From NCBI GenBank assembly GCA_020433455.1, contig JAGRCP010000072.1:1-64000 (forward strand): a DNA stretch of 64,000 nt, given 5' to 3'. Below the pieces are notes generated by a model. It was not told where the DNA came from and ran no database searches. It was given only the letters and a program-made list of their open reading frames with translations. Positions 56,684-64,000 of this stretch are shown in pieces (within the stretch, counting starts at the first letter, position 1; every line of letters starts with the position of its first letter). Both the position numbers and the translations under genes were made by a program. This stretch comes from Caldilineaceae bacterium (lineage in GTDB: Bacteria > Chloroflexota > Anaerolineae > Caldilineales > Caldilineaceae).

Positions 56684-56783
56684 AGAGTAAAGATCGGAGA
56701 GTGAAGATTGGGTCAGCTACCCTTCGGGATGATCTGGCAGGCGCTTATCAATCCCGCCAGGGCTGCACGCCGATCTTTACTCT
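56684..56783. repeat. 14-bp inverted repeat flanking the gap before the GH4 gene
   Basis: AGAGTAAAGATCGG (56684-56697) and CCGATCTTTACTCT (56770-56783) are exact complements separated by 72 nt. It brackets most of the intergenic region between the membrane-protein and GH4 genes, which contains no gene. Confidence 0.6.
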
Positions 56784-56812
56784 TTAATCTTTATTCTTTG
56801 GTTTTTGATTTT
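56778..56812. repeat. Heptad tract at the 3' end of the membrane-protein gene
   Basis: Five consecutive 7-mers: TACTCTT, TAATCTT, TATTCTT, TGGTTTT, TGATTTT. It encodes the last residues (EKSKTKE) of the membrane protein on the minus strand, so repeat expansion has shaped the coding tail. Confidence 0.65.
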
Positions 56813-57552
56813 TCCAGAATTTTCGGCGCGCTTACCCACACTGCCGCCAGCAGTAACGCCATTTCTCCGAAGTTCCACCAGAAATGAATCGCTATACGCG
56901 ATGATGTGGTGAGACCGGGAATACGGCCGCAAAAGCTGCTGAGGGCCAGCCATCCGTCGCGTCCCAGGATGCCGGGCAGACTGCCGGCGACCGGCGGCGC
57001 GGTGACGCCGAGCGCGGACAGCTCGCGCACGATCCGAAGATAGCGGATGAGCATGTAGGTGTGCTCCAGACTATGGGCAAAGGCCCAAACGAGCAGCACC
57101 CATGCCCAGCGATTGCGCAGGCCGTTGCGGATGAGGTAAACCAGAAAACCTACCACGATCCAATTCCAGGTAAAGTGAACCCACTCATTGTTGAGAGTCG
57201 AGAGCAATCCCTGGGAAAAGTATGGCGGATTGTTAAAGACGTAATACTGAATAACCTGCGAGAAATGCTCCAGCGTGTGAAAGCCCTGCATGACCAGCAG
57301 CATGCTCAGGAGCACGGCCGTCAGCCCATAACGTTGGAAGTCCGTGCGCCACTTCATGGTTGCGGGTACGGCCAGCACGCCGATGGCAATGGTGGTTGCG
57401 CCCCAGAGAGGCATATGCGCACGCCAAACCGCGATGCCCCAAAGGACCAGGGCCGCGGCGGCCGCGGCCACAAACCAGAGCACGCGATCGCCCGGGCTGA
57501 GTAACGTCCAGAAAGCGGCGGATCGACGGGCGGGCTGGGTGATAATGCTCAT
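56791..57552 (-). CDS. Multi-TM membrane protein with intramembrane His clusters
   Basis: 253 aa; GGGAG precedes the ATG. Seven or so TM helices. Conserved-looking polar residues lie in or beside helices: QGFHTLEHFSQVIQYYVF, NNEWVHFTWNWIVVGF, WAFAHSLEHTYMLIRYL and AIHFWWNFGEMALLLA. The repeated HxxEH pattern (HTLEH, HSLEH) with further His suggests a metal or heme site in the membrane. The family is not recognised. It lies between a CRTAC1-type protein and the GH4 gene on the same strand, gaps of 120-140 bp. The C-terminal tail is made of heptad DNA. Confidence 0.65.
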   Translation of the reverse strand: MSIITQPARRSAAFWTLLSPGDRVLWFVAAAAAALVLWGIAVWRAHMPLWGATTIAIGVLAVPATMKWRTDFQRYGLTAVLLSMLLVMQGFHTLEHFSQVIQYYVFNNPPYFSQGLLSTLNNEWVHFTWNWIVVGFLVYLIRNGLRNRWAWVLLVWAFAHSLEHTYMLIRYLRIVRELSALGVTAPPVAGSLPGILGRDGWLALSSFCGRIPGLTTSSRIAIHFWWNFGEMALLLAAVWVSAPKILEKSKTKE

Positions 57553-57672
57553 GAGCGGCTCCCGATGAAATCTGATACGTGAATAGGTAATGCGTGACGG
57601 TTACGACGGCCAGTTCCCCCGAGACGTCATGCTGATAGCATGACCTACGCATGGATCCGTCGTGCTGCTAAT

Positions 57673-59367
57673 TTAGTTTAACCGCGTGACGATCAGGCGC
57701 GCGCCCGGCTCAATAGGCGGGATCTCACTAACGGCGCCGTCAGGCCAGCGAACGGACAGACCGATAACTTCCGCACCATCGACCAGACCGAAGTGGATGC
57801 GGGATGGATCGCCGGAGAGATAACCGCCGGCCGTGCGGACCATACGCTTCTGAGCGCCTGCTGTCGTGTACAGCGTAACCTCAGCGCCGATACCGACACG
57901 ATTATCAACCTTCGGCCACTGTAAGTCAATGAGCAACGCGCGCCCGGAGATGCACAGGCGATTCTCGAAGAGCTGGGCCGCGGTGTTGAGATTGTTGACG
58001 ACGATATCCAAATCGCCGTCCCGATCCAGGTCGGCCATGCTCATCCCGCGGCCGCTGCGCAGCGAGTTGAGCCGCCATTCCGGCGCGGAGATAAAATCGC
58101 CGTCCGCCGTCTGACGCAACGCCTGGTTCTCCTCTATCAGCTCGCCGCCGGGCAGATAATCCAGCAGGTCTTCGGCGATCATGCCATTGACCACATAGAG
58201 GTCCAGGCGACCGTCATTATCCAGATCGCCAAACTTGCCGGACCAACTCCATCCCGTCGCATCAATCCCCTCTGCGTATGCCCGGTTGCGAAAAGCGCCG
58301 TTGCCGCCGGGCTTGAGCAGCACGTTTTCAGACTTCTGGGCATCATCGCTGCGCCGCGTTTCGTACCCGTCCTGCATGAGGGGGGCCCACGCCGCCAGGA
58401 CCTTGGGCGCGCGTTGATACGGCTTCATGTCCGTCGCAAAGAGTTCCCAATCGCCGTCGTTGTCGCTATCGACCGGGTCGAAGCCCATGGTGCTATGGGT
58501 GGTGACGGGAAAGGGTTCCTGCGCCTGCCACGCGCCGCCTGCCTGCTGCACGAAAGCATAATCCGGCAGATCGAAATCATTGCCCACAAGGATATCCAGC
58601 CGACCGTCCCGGTTGATATCCATTGCGGTAATGGCCAAAGCCTGGGCTTCATCCGCCAGGACGCGCCCCGTGAAGCGACCATCCTCCTGTTGGTAGTAGA
58701 CTACGCCGGATCGCGCATCCGTCAGGAATTGGTTGCTCTCGGTGAGCATGCGCTCGGCGTCATAAGAGCCCGTCACCAGGTCCAGATCGCCGTCGCCGTC
58801 CCAATCCGCCCAATACAGGGCATACGCCGCGTGGGTCAGTCCCGATAGCGGTGCAAATTGGAAGTCGCGTCCGCCCTGATTGGCCAAACGGACTACGCCG
58901 CTGCCCGTACTGAACGTGATATCCGGCAGACCGTCGCCTTCCACATCCACGATTGCCACGGCCCGCGCGCGGCGCACCTGCGGCAATGTTGTACGCGAAA
59001 AGACCAGGTTGCCTTCGTTCCACAGGATAATCGCCGGTCCGCTCAGATCGGCCAGGACGATCTCCTCGTAGCCGTCGCCGTCCAGATCGCCGATTGCCAG
59101 CCCGGAGCCGTTGCTGTCGAAGAGGCGCGTCACGTCACCCGGCGCACGGGCGGCGTGGGGCAGATCGTGGGCAATGAAGCGATTCTGGCATGCAGCCGAA
59201 GCGGTAAGCGGCTGGGTTGCGATTTCCACCGCGGCAACAGGCCGCTCGGACTCGGCCGCATCGCTCTCCTGCGCGGCTGTGATGGTCGCACAGGCGCTGC
59301 ACAGGACCACGAACAGCACGACCAGGATCCAGGTTGACGAGCGGCGAAAACACGGGATGACGTGCAT
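57673..59367 (-). CDS. CRTAC1-type secreted protein: FG-GAP/VCBS propeller with ASPIC/UnbV domain
   Basis: 564 aa. N-terminal signal anchor (STWILVVLFVVLCSACATI), perhaps a lipoprotein at Cys26. Seven calcium-loop motifs of DxDxDGxxD type are visible (GDLDGDGYEE, VDVEGDGLPD, ADWDGDGDLD, MDINRDGRLD, VDSDNDGDWE, GDLDNDGRLD, ADLDRDGDLD), consistent with a seven-bladed integrin-like propeller. The C terminus is ASPIC/UnbV-like (VGIGAEVTLYTTAGAQKRMVRTAGGYLSGDPSRIHFGL ... VRWPDGAVSEIPPIEPG). Extracytoplasmic ligand or partner binding is likely. No clear ribosome site at ATG 59367. Confidence 0.85.
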   Translation of the reverse strand: MHVIPCFRRSSTWILVVLFVVLCSACATITAAQESDAAESERPVAAVEIATQPLTASAACQNRFIAHDLPHAARAPGDVTRLFDSNGSGLAIGDLDGDGYEEIVLADLSGPAIILWNEGNLVFSRTTLPQVRRARAVAIVDVEGDGLPDITFSTGSGVVRLANQGGRDFQFAPLSGLTHAAYALYWADWDGDGDLDLVTGSYDAERMLTESNQFLTDARSGVVYYQQEDGRFTGRVLADEAQALAITAMDINRDGRLDILVGNDFDLPDYAFVQQAGGAWQAQEPFPVTTHSTMGFDPVDSDNDGDWELFATDMKPYQRAPKVLAAWAPLMQDGYETRRSDDAQKSENVLLKPGGNGAFRNRAYAEGIDATGWSWSGKFGDLDNDGRLDLYVVNGMIAEDLLDYLPGGELIEENQALRQTADGDFISAPEWRLNSLRSGRGMSMADLDRDGDLDIVVNNLNTAAQLFENRLCISGRALLIDLQWPKVDNRVGIGAEVTLYTTAGAQKRMVRTAGGYLSGDPSRIHFGLVDGAEVIGLSVRWPDGAVSEIPPIEPGARLIVTRLN

Positions 59368-59408
59368 GGTGAATTGGTTGGCTTGTTGATCGGTTGATTG
59401 GTTGAATT

Positions 59409-59470
59409 AGAGATTGGGAGATTGGGAGATCGGCTGAGGAACTGTCGCTTCCGCCAATCTCCTAATCTCT
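59409..59470 (-). repeat. Heptamer-repeat stem-loop after binding-protein gene
   Basis: AGAGATTGGGAGATTGG (59409-59425) pairs with CCAATCTCCTAATCTCT (59454-59470) with one wobble; more AATCTCC units continue to ~59494. It lies just 3' of the binding-protein stop on the minus strand and before the CRTAC1 gene. Confidence 0.75.
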
Positions 59471-59513
59471 CCAATCTCCAATCCCTAATCTCCTACATTT
59501 CCTAATCTATTAC

Positions 59514-60932
59514 TTACTTAAACAACGCATTCACTTCAGCGTTCGCCGTGGACAGGGCGGACTCTGCATCGCTCTGACCCAGGAGAATGCTCTGAACGGC
59601 CGGATTCATGATCGCAACCACCTCAGAGGCGTGGTCCGTCACCGGGAAGAGGAAGGTGCCGCCTTCCTCCAGCGCCTGTTCGGTAAAGGCCGATACGTCC
59701 AGCCCCCGCTCCTCATAGGCCGCCAGGGCGTTATCCACGCCGGACTGCTGCGCCGGGAAGACCACGCCGTAGCTGCCGACCGTGTCGGCGCATTCCTGGG
59801 AAGCAAGATACTTCACCCACTGCCAAGCGGCCTCTGTGTTCTCCGAGCCGACCCAGATGGAGTCGGCCAAGCCGTTAAACATGCTCTTGCGGCCTTCAGG
59901 ACCTTCGGGCAGGCGGGCAAAGCCGACGGTGAAGGGAGACTGGCTGGTAAGCTGACCAATCATCCACGAACCGTTTGCGTGGAGAGCGCCCTGTCCGCTC
60001 TGGAAAGCGGCCGAGCCGCCCAGGCTGGAGACCTGCTCTTCGGGCATGATGAAGCCGGCAGCCATCTGGTCAGCCACCCACTGGAGCGTCGCAGCGAAGC
60101 GCGGATCATCGTAGTAGTACTTGGTGTCATAGAGGCCGTCGTTATAGGTCCAGCCCGTGGTCTCCGCCAGCCAGCTCCACTGAGTCTGACCGTAGGCCCC
60201 GCCGTTGGCATCCATGATGAAGCCGTACTGGGTAATGTTGCTCTTGTCGAAATCAGCGCTCAGGCCGTTGTTGCCGTTGGCGTCGACGGTCAGCTGGGCG
60301 AGCATCTCCCCAAAGGAACCGCCGTCTTCCGGGTTCCAGGTCAGGCTGTTGAGATCATCAGCCGTTACGCCGGCAGCATCCAGCGCTTCCTGGTTATAGG
60401 CAATGGCGACGGTATCCCAATCTTTGGGCAGGCCGAAGCGTGCGCCATCCCGGGCCCAGAGATCGGCCAGATCGCCAATGTACGCATCCAGACTTACGCC
60501 GTCGCGCTCTGCATAGGGCTGGATGTCCACCAACTGGCCCTTTGCGGCAAATTCAGGGTATTTGGCCAGGTGATCGGTAAAGACGTCGGGCGCGGTGCCG
60601 GCGACCATGCCCGTCTGCACGTTACTCCAGTAATCGTCCCAACCGGACTGGGTGATTTCAATCGTGATGCTGGGATTAGCGGCCATGAAGTCATCAGCGC
60701 ACTTCTGATAGGCAGGCAGTTGGAGCGAGTCCCACAGCCAGTAGGTGACCGTGCCGGACGCTTCTGCCGCGTCCGGGGCTGCACCGCTGTCGGATGAAGC
60801 GGCATCACTGCCGGCCGCGGCCGTATCGCTGCTGCTGCTGTCGGCCGGCGCGCTGGAGTTGCCGCCGCAGGCTGCAAGGACCATGCTCAGAATCAGCAAG
60901 ATGGTCAGGGGAAGTAGACGAACGTTCTTCAT
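59514..60932 (-). CDS. Extracellular sugar-binding lipoprotein (CUT1, alpha-glycoside operon)
   Basis: 472 aa; CCGGAGGAAACA leads the ATG. Lipobox MVLAACGGN (Cys22) and a long Ser/Asp/Ala linker to ~60. Family 1 features: TVTYWLWDSLQLPAYQKCADDFMAANPSITIEI, GTAPDVFTDHLAKYPEFAAKGQLVDI, FGLPKDWDTVAIAYNQEALDAAGVTADDLNSLTW, GQGALHANGSWMIGQL and AADSIW-like ADSIWVGSENTEAAWQWVKYLASQECAD. Partner of the MalG and MalF genes upstream. A possible CGAACGTTC site within codons 2-5 is probably chance. Confidence 0.9.
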   Translation of the reverse strand: MKNVRLLPLTILLILSMVLAACGGNSSAPADSSSSDTAAAGSDAASSDSGAAPDAAEASGTVTYWLWDSLQLPAYQKCADDFMAANPSITIEITQSGWDDYWSNVQTGMVAGTAPDVFTDHLAKYPEFAAKGQLVDIQPYAERDGVSLDAYIGDLADLWARDGARFGLPKDWDTVAIAYNQEALDAAGVTADDLNSLTWNPEDGGSFGEMLAQLTVDANGNNGLSADFDKSNITQYGFIMDANGGAYGQTQWSWLAETTGWTYNDGLYDTKYYYDDPRFAATLQWVADQMAAGFIMPEEQVSSLGGSAAFQSGQGALHANGSWMIGQLTSQSPFTVGFARLPEGPEGRKSMFNGLADSIWVGSENTEAAWQWVKYLASQECADTVGSYGVVFPAQQSGVDNALAAYEERGLDVSAFTEQALEEGGTFLFPVTDHASEVVAIMNPAVQSILLGQSDAESALSTANAEVNALFK

Positions 60933-61080
60933 TGTTTCCTCCGGAGAGATGATTGGCCCGCAGTCGGCGCTATTGGCGCAACTGAGGCAAAAATAAGTAA
61001 AACTGCGACCAGATTTATGTGGAAACCGACGCCCGGCTCTATGGGCCGGGCAACGGATTTTCCCTTAGGCAGTCAACGAT

Positions 61081-61992
61081 TTATTTAAAGCCGGTAAATT
61101 GGATGGAATCCAGAATTTTACGGCCCAGCAGCATAAAGATGATGAAGGTCGGTATGATGGCCAGGGTCGTACCCGCCATGAGGCCCGTCCAGTCGGGCGC
61201 GCCTTGGGGGGTTTGGGTGCGGAAAATGCCCAGCGCGACGGTCAGCACCCGGACCCGCTCATCGCTGCCCACAATCAGGGGCCAGAGGTAATTGTTCCAC
61301 GTGTTGATCATGGTCACGATGGCCAGCGTAGTGAGCGCGGGCATGGTGATGGGGACGACCACGCGGATAAAGGATGTCCAGATGCTGGCTCCGTCAATGC
61401 GGGCGGCTTCTTCCACTTCCCGATTGACGCCCAGGAAGAATTGACGCAGGAAGAAGACGGCGAAAGGCGTCATGAGGAGCGTGGGCGCAACAATGCCCGC
61501 ATAGGTGTTGAGCAGCTTAAATTGGCGTACGAGAATGAAGTTCGGGATGGTCGTCACGATGGCCGGTACCATGAGCGCAGCAATATAGAGGCCGAAAATC
61601 AGCTCGCGTCCGGGAAAACGCAGACGAGCGAACGCATAGGCCGCCATGGCGCAGGAAAGCACCTGAAAGAAGACCACGACGGCCGTCACGATAATGGAAT
61701 TCATGAGGGCGCGGCCGAAATTGATGGACTGGCCCGAGCCGCCCATGGCCACTGCCGTTTCCGTATCCACCAGGCCCAGCACGCGCCGGAAGTGGATCAG
61801 CGTGGGATCAACCGGCAAGAGCGAACCGGTGTCGCGAAAGAGAGATTGGGGGCCGGTTAACGCGGTCCGCACCATCCACCAAAAGGGAAAAAGGGTAATA
61901 ATCAGGAGGAGCGCCAGTCCGATCCAGGCAAGCGTCTTTCCCCAGGGGATGTTGCTTCCCGAACGTTTTACGCCCTGCACTTGGGTTGTCAT
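61081..61992 (-). CDS. MalG-type ABC sugar permease (alpha-glycoside operon)
   Basis: 303 aa; AAAGGAAAAACGACTC precedes the ATG. Six TMs beginning TLAWIGLALLLIITLFPFWWMVRTAL. The EAA loop is [31 protein letters not shown], and the ending PTFIIFMLLGRKILDSIQFTGFK is the usual MalG C terminus. Order malF-malG-binding protein on the minus strand. Confidence 0.9.
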   Translation of the reverse strand: MTTQVQGVKRSGSNIPWGKTLAWIGLALLLIITLFPFWWMVRTALTGPQSLFRDTGSLLPVDPTLIHFRRVLGLVDTETAVAMGGSGQSINFGRALMNSIIVTAVVVFFQVLSCAMAAYAFARLRFPGRELIFGLYIAALMVPAIVTTIPNFILVRQFKLLNTYAGIVAPTLLMTPFAVFFLRQFFLGVNREVEEAARIDGASIWTSFIRVVVPITMPALTTLAIVTMINTWNNYLWPLIVGSDERVRVLTVALGIFRTQTPQGAPDWTGLMAGTTLAIIPTFIIFMLLGRKILDSIQFTGFK

Positions 61993-62096
61993 GAGTCGTT
62001 TTTCCTTTGCCTGCGTCTAATTGCAGTACTGGGACATTGCCAAAATACAGCGGCAAGTCTTGGGGTAGTTAACGGGACGAATAAACAGATCGGCCA

Positions 62097-63032
62097 TTAC
62101 ATATCCGACTCTCCGGCCCGCATAAGACGCATCTGAGCCAGACTAATGAAGACAAGAATCGCAAAGAGAATAATGGAAATGGTGGTGGAATAGCCCATGT
62201 TATAACGCGTGAAGGCCTGCTCGTAGATGTACCAATTCATCACCTTGGTGGCGTTAATCGGTCCACCCTTGGTGGTAATGGCGATGGTGTCAAAAATCTG
62301 GAACGAGCCGATGACCGACGTGACCAGCACGAAGACCAGCACCGGGCGCAGCAGGGGAATGGTGATTCGCCAGAACATCTGATTTTCTGACGCGCCGTCA
62401 ATGGATGCCGCTTCATAAACGGAGCCGGGAATCGACTGCAAACCGGCAAAAATAAGCAGGGCGGTATAGCCCACGTACTGCCAAATGTTGATCATGGCGA
62501 TGGTGGGCATGGCGTATTGGGGCAGACCCAAAAAGGCGATCATGGGCAGCCCCAGGCTCTTCAGGGCAACGTTGACGATGCCGATGTTGGGATCCAGCAG
62601 CCAGAGCCAGAGGAGACCGACCACCACAGGCGGCAGCAGCCAGGGCAGGATAATCAGACCGCGCACGAGCATGGACTTGGTCAGGCGCGACATGAGAACG
62701 GCAATGACAACAGCCAAAATTGTCTGCAAAGGGATGTTCAGCACTACGTAATAGAGCGTGACCTTGAGCGCATTCCAGAACTCTGCGTCCTGAAAAAGGC
62801 GGGAATAGTTTTGCAGACCGATAAAGCTGGCGTCGGTCAGCAAATCCCAATCGGTCATGCTAATCCAAACGCCGCGCAAAGCCGGCATAGCATAGAAGAG
62901 GATAAAACCGAGCAGGCTGGGCAAAATAAAAAAGAGCGCAGTAACGGATTCTTCGGTTATAAGTCGTCTGCGACCGGGAGCGGGCGGGGCGGGCAATGCT
63001 GTACCGGTCGGCAATTGGCTGGATGCGGTCAT
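62097..63032 (-). CDS. MalF-type ABC sugar permease (alpha-glycoside operon)
   Basis: 311 aa; GAGGAGATT precedes the ATG. TMs from TALFFILPSLLGFILFYAMPALRGVWISM. The EAA loop is IPGSVYEAASIDGASENQMFWRITIPLLRPVLVFVLV, and the tail STTISIILFAILVFISLAQMRLM. First importer gene after the 353-bp regulatory gap downstream of the kinase-AraC gene. Confidence 0.9.
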   Translation of the reverse strand: MTASSQLPTGTALPAPPAPGRRRLITEESVTALFFILPSLLGFILFYAMPALRGVWISMTDWDLLTDASFIGLQNYSRLFQDAEFWNALKVTLYYVVLNIPLQTILAVVIAVLMSRLTKSMLVRGLIILPWLLPPVVVGLLWLWLLDPNIGIVNVALKSLGLPMIAFLGLPQYAMPTIAMINIWQYVGYTALLIFAGLQSIPGSVYEAASIDGASENQMFWRITIPLLRPVLVFVLVTSVIGSFQIFDTIAITTKGGPINATKVMNWYIYEQAFTRYNMGYSTTISIILFAILVFISLAQMRLMRAGESDM

Positions 63033-63385
63033 AATCTCCTCGCTAGTACATTACGGCGTAAATACCGCGGCGGAAACCAGGGCCTTCTACCTCGGGCAGG
63101 AACTGTCGGCTTATTTCCGGCGGGATTTACTAGGTTTGGATGATGCGATGGTTTAAGGTGAGCTGGTTCACCGGGCGGCGCAATCTCGTATTCGGGTAAT
63201 AATATTGGGAACGGCTACAGCATAGCGGCAAGCGGGGCGGGCGTCTTGCACAAAAGAATCCTATAATTGCACAATACGACCGTTTTGGCGTAAACAATGC
63301 ATTTTTTATCTGTTTGGGGTAGGAACGCGGCCCTTGCGGTCTCTCGTTCCGCATGCGCCATAAAAGCGCATGGAATCGGAACGCG
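63033..63385. promoter_or_regulatory. Regulatory gap upstream of malF
   Basis: 353 bp between the kinase-AraC gene stop (63386) and malF start. It holds the TTGCACAA direct repeat (63246-63274), a TATTAT box read leftward near 63206-63213 and a partial palindrome GGTGA-GCTGGT-TCACC at 63157-63172. The promoter of the leftward operon is expected here. Confidence 0.5.
63246..63274. promoter_or_regulatory. AraC-type operator: direct repeat with 21-bp period
   Basis: TTGCACAA at 63246-63253 and again at 63267-63274, exactly two helical turns apart. This is the usual spacing for the two half-sites of an AraC-family dimer. It lies upstream of malF and just downstream of an AraC-domain gene. Confidence 0.6.
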
Positions 63386-64000
63386 TCAGGTTGAGCCGGT
63401 TTCGATGCGGAAAGCGTGGGGTGATTTGCCGCTTTCCCGGCGGAAGATGCGGCAAAAATAGGCCGGGCTGTTGAAGCCCACAGCCGTGGCGATATCGGTA
63501 ACGCTGGTCTCGCTGGTGCGCAGCAGATGCTGGGCTTTGGCCACCCGGTAGCGGTTCAGATATTGCCAGGGAGTAAGCCCGACCTCTTCCCGAAAGGTCC
63601 GCGCCACGTGATTAGGACTGAAGCCTACCGCATCGGCCAGCTGGGCGCGGCTGATGTTATGATCAAAGTGGGCGTGGATATAGTCGGTCGTCGCGCGCAC
63701 CAGCGGCCCGCTGGTGCGCGTCAGTTCATCCAGCAGGGCAGCCAAAGGTTGGTCGGTAGGGTGCAGAGAGCGAATCGGCGACTCGGGGCGTTGTTCTACG
63801 GGGAGCGGCCAGTAGAGATGACAGGTCGTGCCATAGCCCAGCAAACTGTCAATTTTTAGCCGACCGCCATGCAGGTGCACCAGTTCCCGGGTCAGGCTCA
63901 ACCCCAGGCCAATGCCCTCCTGGCTCCGGTCCAGGGGCGAAACGGTGGTTTCCGCCGTCACAAACGCCTCGAAAATATGATTGAGCAAATCGGCCGGAAT
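63386..64000 (-). CDS. C-terminal part of histidine kinase-AraC fusion regulator (runs off the right edge)
   Basis: The frame is open to base 64000 (reading IPADLLNHIFEAF upstream of the internal ATG at 63988), so the gene continues beyond the window. The visible 204 residues begin in an HATPase domain (F-box IFEAF, G2 box EGIGLGLSLTRELVHLHGGRL) and pass through a short linker to a full AraC/XylS double HTH (LADAVGFSPNHVARTFREEVGLTPWQYLNRYRVAKAQHLL ... VTDIATAVGFNSPAYFCRIFRRESGKSPHAFR). No receiver domain stands between them. It likely senses the alpha-glycoside or a related signal and activates the malF operon. Confidence 0.85.
   Translation of the reverse strand: MPADLLNHIFEAFVTAETTVSPLDRSQEGIGLGLSLTRELVHLHGGRLKIDSLLGYGTTCHLYWPLPVEQRPESPIRSLHPTDQPLAALLDELTRTSGPLVRATTDYIHAHFDHNISRAQLADAVGFSPNHVARTFREEVGLTPWQYLNRYRVAKAQHLLRTSETSVTDIATAVGFNSPAYFCRIFRRESGKSPHAFRIETGST

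Noticed and set aside
59631-60797. 388-codon plus-strand frame opposite the second CUT1 binding protein
   Set aside because: Shadow of a clear lipoprotein gene with a strong ribosome site and lipobox.
60919-60928. CGAACGTTCT, a 9/10 match to the LacI operator, in the second CUT1 binding-protein gene
   Set aside because: It falls in codons 2-5, is a single half-length site and has no nearby promoter; probably coincidence.
1-64000. CRISPR array, tRNA, rRNA, transposase or integrase genes
   Set aside because: Looked for direct repeats with unique spacers, cloverleaf segments and recombinase motifs; none was found. The period-7 tracts have no spacers and are not CRISPR.

Overview
The window reads as a stretch of a moderately high-GC Chloroflexota (Anaerolineae/Caldilineae-like) chromosome. 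This is inferred from style, not from a marker gene. Secreted proteins end in the short C-terminal signature 'hFLPSV / VYLPVIRR'. Lipoproteins carry a Cys followed by Ala/Ser/Asp-rich linkers. Binding-protein-dependent sugar importers are abundant, and large STAND ATPases with TPR tails are clustered. No rRNA, tRNA, CRISPR array, integrase or transposase was found.

Layout. (1) 1-809: 3' end of a secreted protein with 'AGGxF...IAxWDGTAWTALGSGMN' repeats. (2) 907-11.9 kb: a signalling/conflict-type island on the minus strand. It holds an AAA ATPase with a C-terminal winged helix, translationally coupled to a kinase-like/multi-TM protein; a 53-aa secreted peptide on the plus strand ending GGGGGC; an XRE-NB-ARC-TPR protein; a small membrane protein; and a second STAND-TPR protein. 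(3) 12.1-17.9 kb: secreted proteins (unknown, CSLREA/beta-helix, metalloprotease-TPM lipoprotein) with two large stem-loops. (4) 18.2-22.1 kb: TIM-barrel isomerase, UPF0104 flippase-like protein and GT39-like glycosyltransferase. (5) 22.1-29.6 kb: SRPBCC protein, orphan NMT1-like binding protein, a MacAB-type HlyD/permease/ATPase operon and a flavodoxin. (6) 29.8-33.6 kb: a partly decayed stretch with an acyl-CoA ligase remnant, an alpha/beta hydrolase, a branched-chain-type binding protein plus LivG without LivH/M/F, and a cytochrome c tail.

(7) 33.7-47.5 kb: one long plus-strand catabolic operon. A SorC regulator, with a near-perfect sigma70 promoter and a palindromic operator, is followed by a COG4091-type oxidoreductase, an L-fucose/L-arabinose isomerase-like protein, a ribose-type ABC importer (binding protein, permease, double ATPase, permease), a SIS isomerase, two FGGY kinases and a zinc alcohol dehydrogenase. 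The enzymes suggest uptake of a sugar or polyol, oxidation or isomerisation to a ketose, then phosphorylation. The substrate is not identifiable from the sequence alone. (8) 47.7-55.1 kb: a minus-strand disaccharide phosphorylase operon, lacI - (beta-phosphoglucomutase fused to GH65 phosphorylase) - binding protein - MalF - MalG. Its LacI promoter has a tandem CGAACGTTCG operator lying over the start of transcription. (9) 55.3-64 kb: a minus-strand alpha-glycoside locus, histidine-kinase/AraC fusion (runs off the right edge) - MalF - MalG - binding protein - CRTAC1-type beta-propeller - His-rich membrane protein - GH4 glycosidase. A 21-bp-spaced direct repeat lies upstream of malF.

Two genome-level patterns cut across these modules. 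First, dispersed 7-nt periodic tracts (AATCTCC, AATCTTC, TGATGCG, TACGTAG, TAATCTT and variants) occur between genes and also in frame inside genes. They resemble the heptanucleotide STRR repeats described in filamentous cyanobacteria. Second, all five solute-binding-protein genes are followed at once by a stem-loop, and three of those five stem-loops are built from the heptamer repeat.
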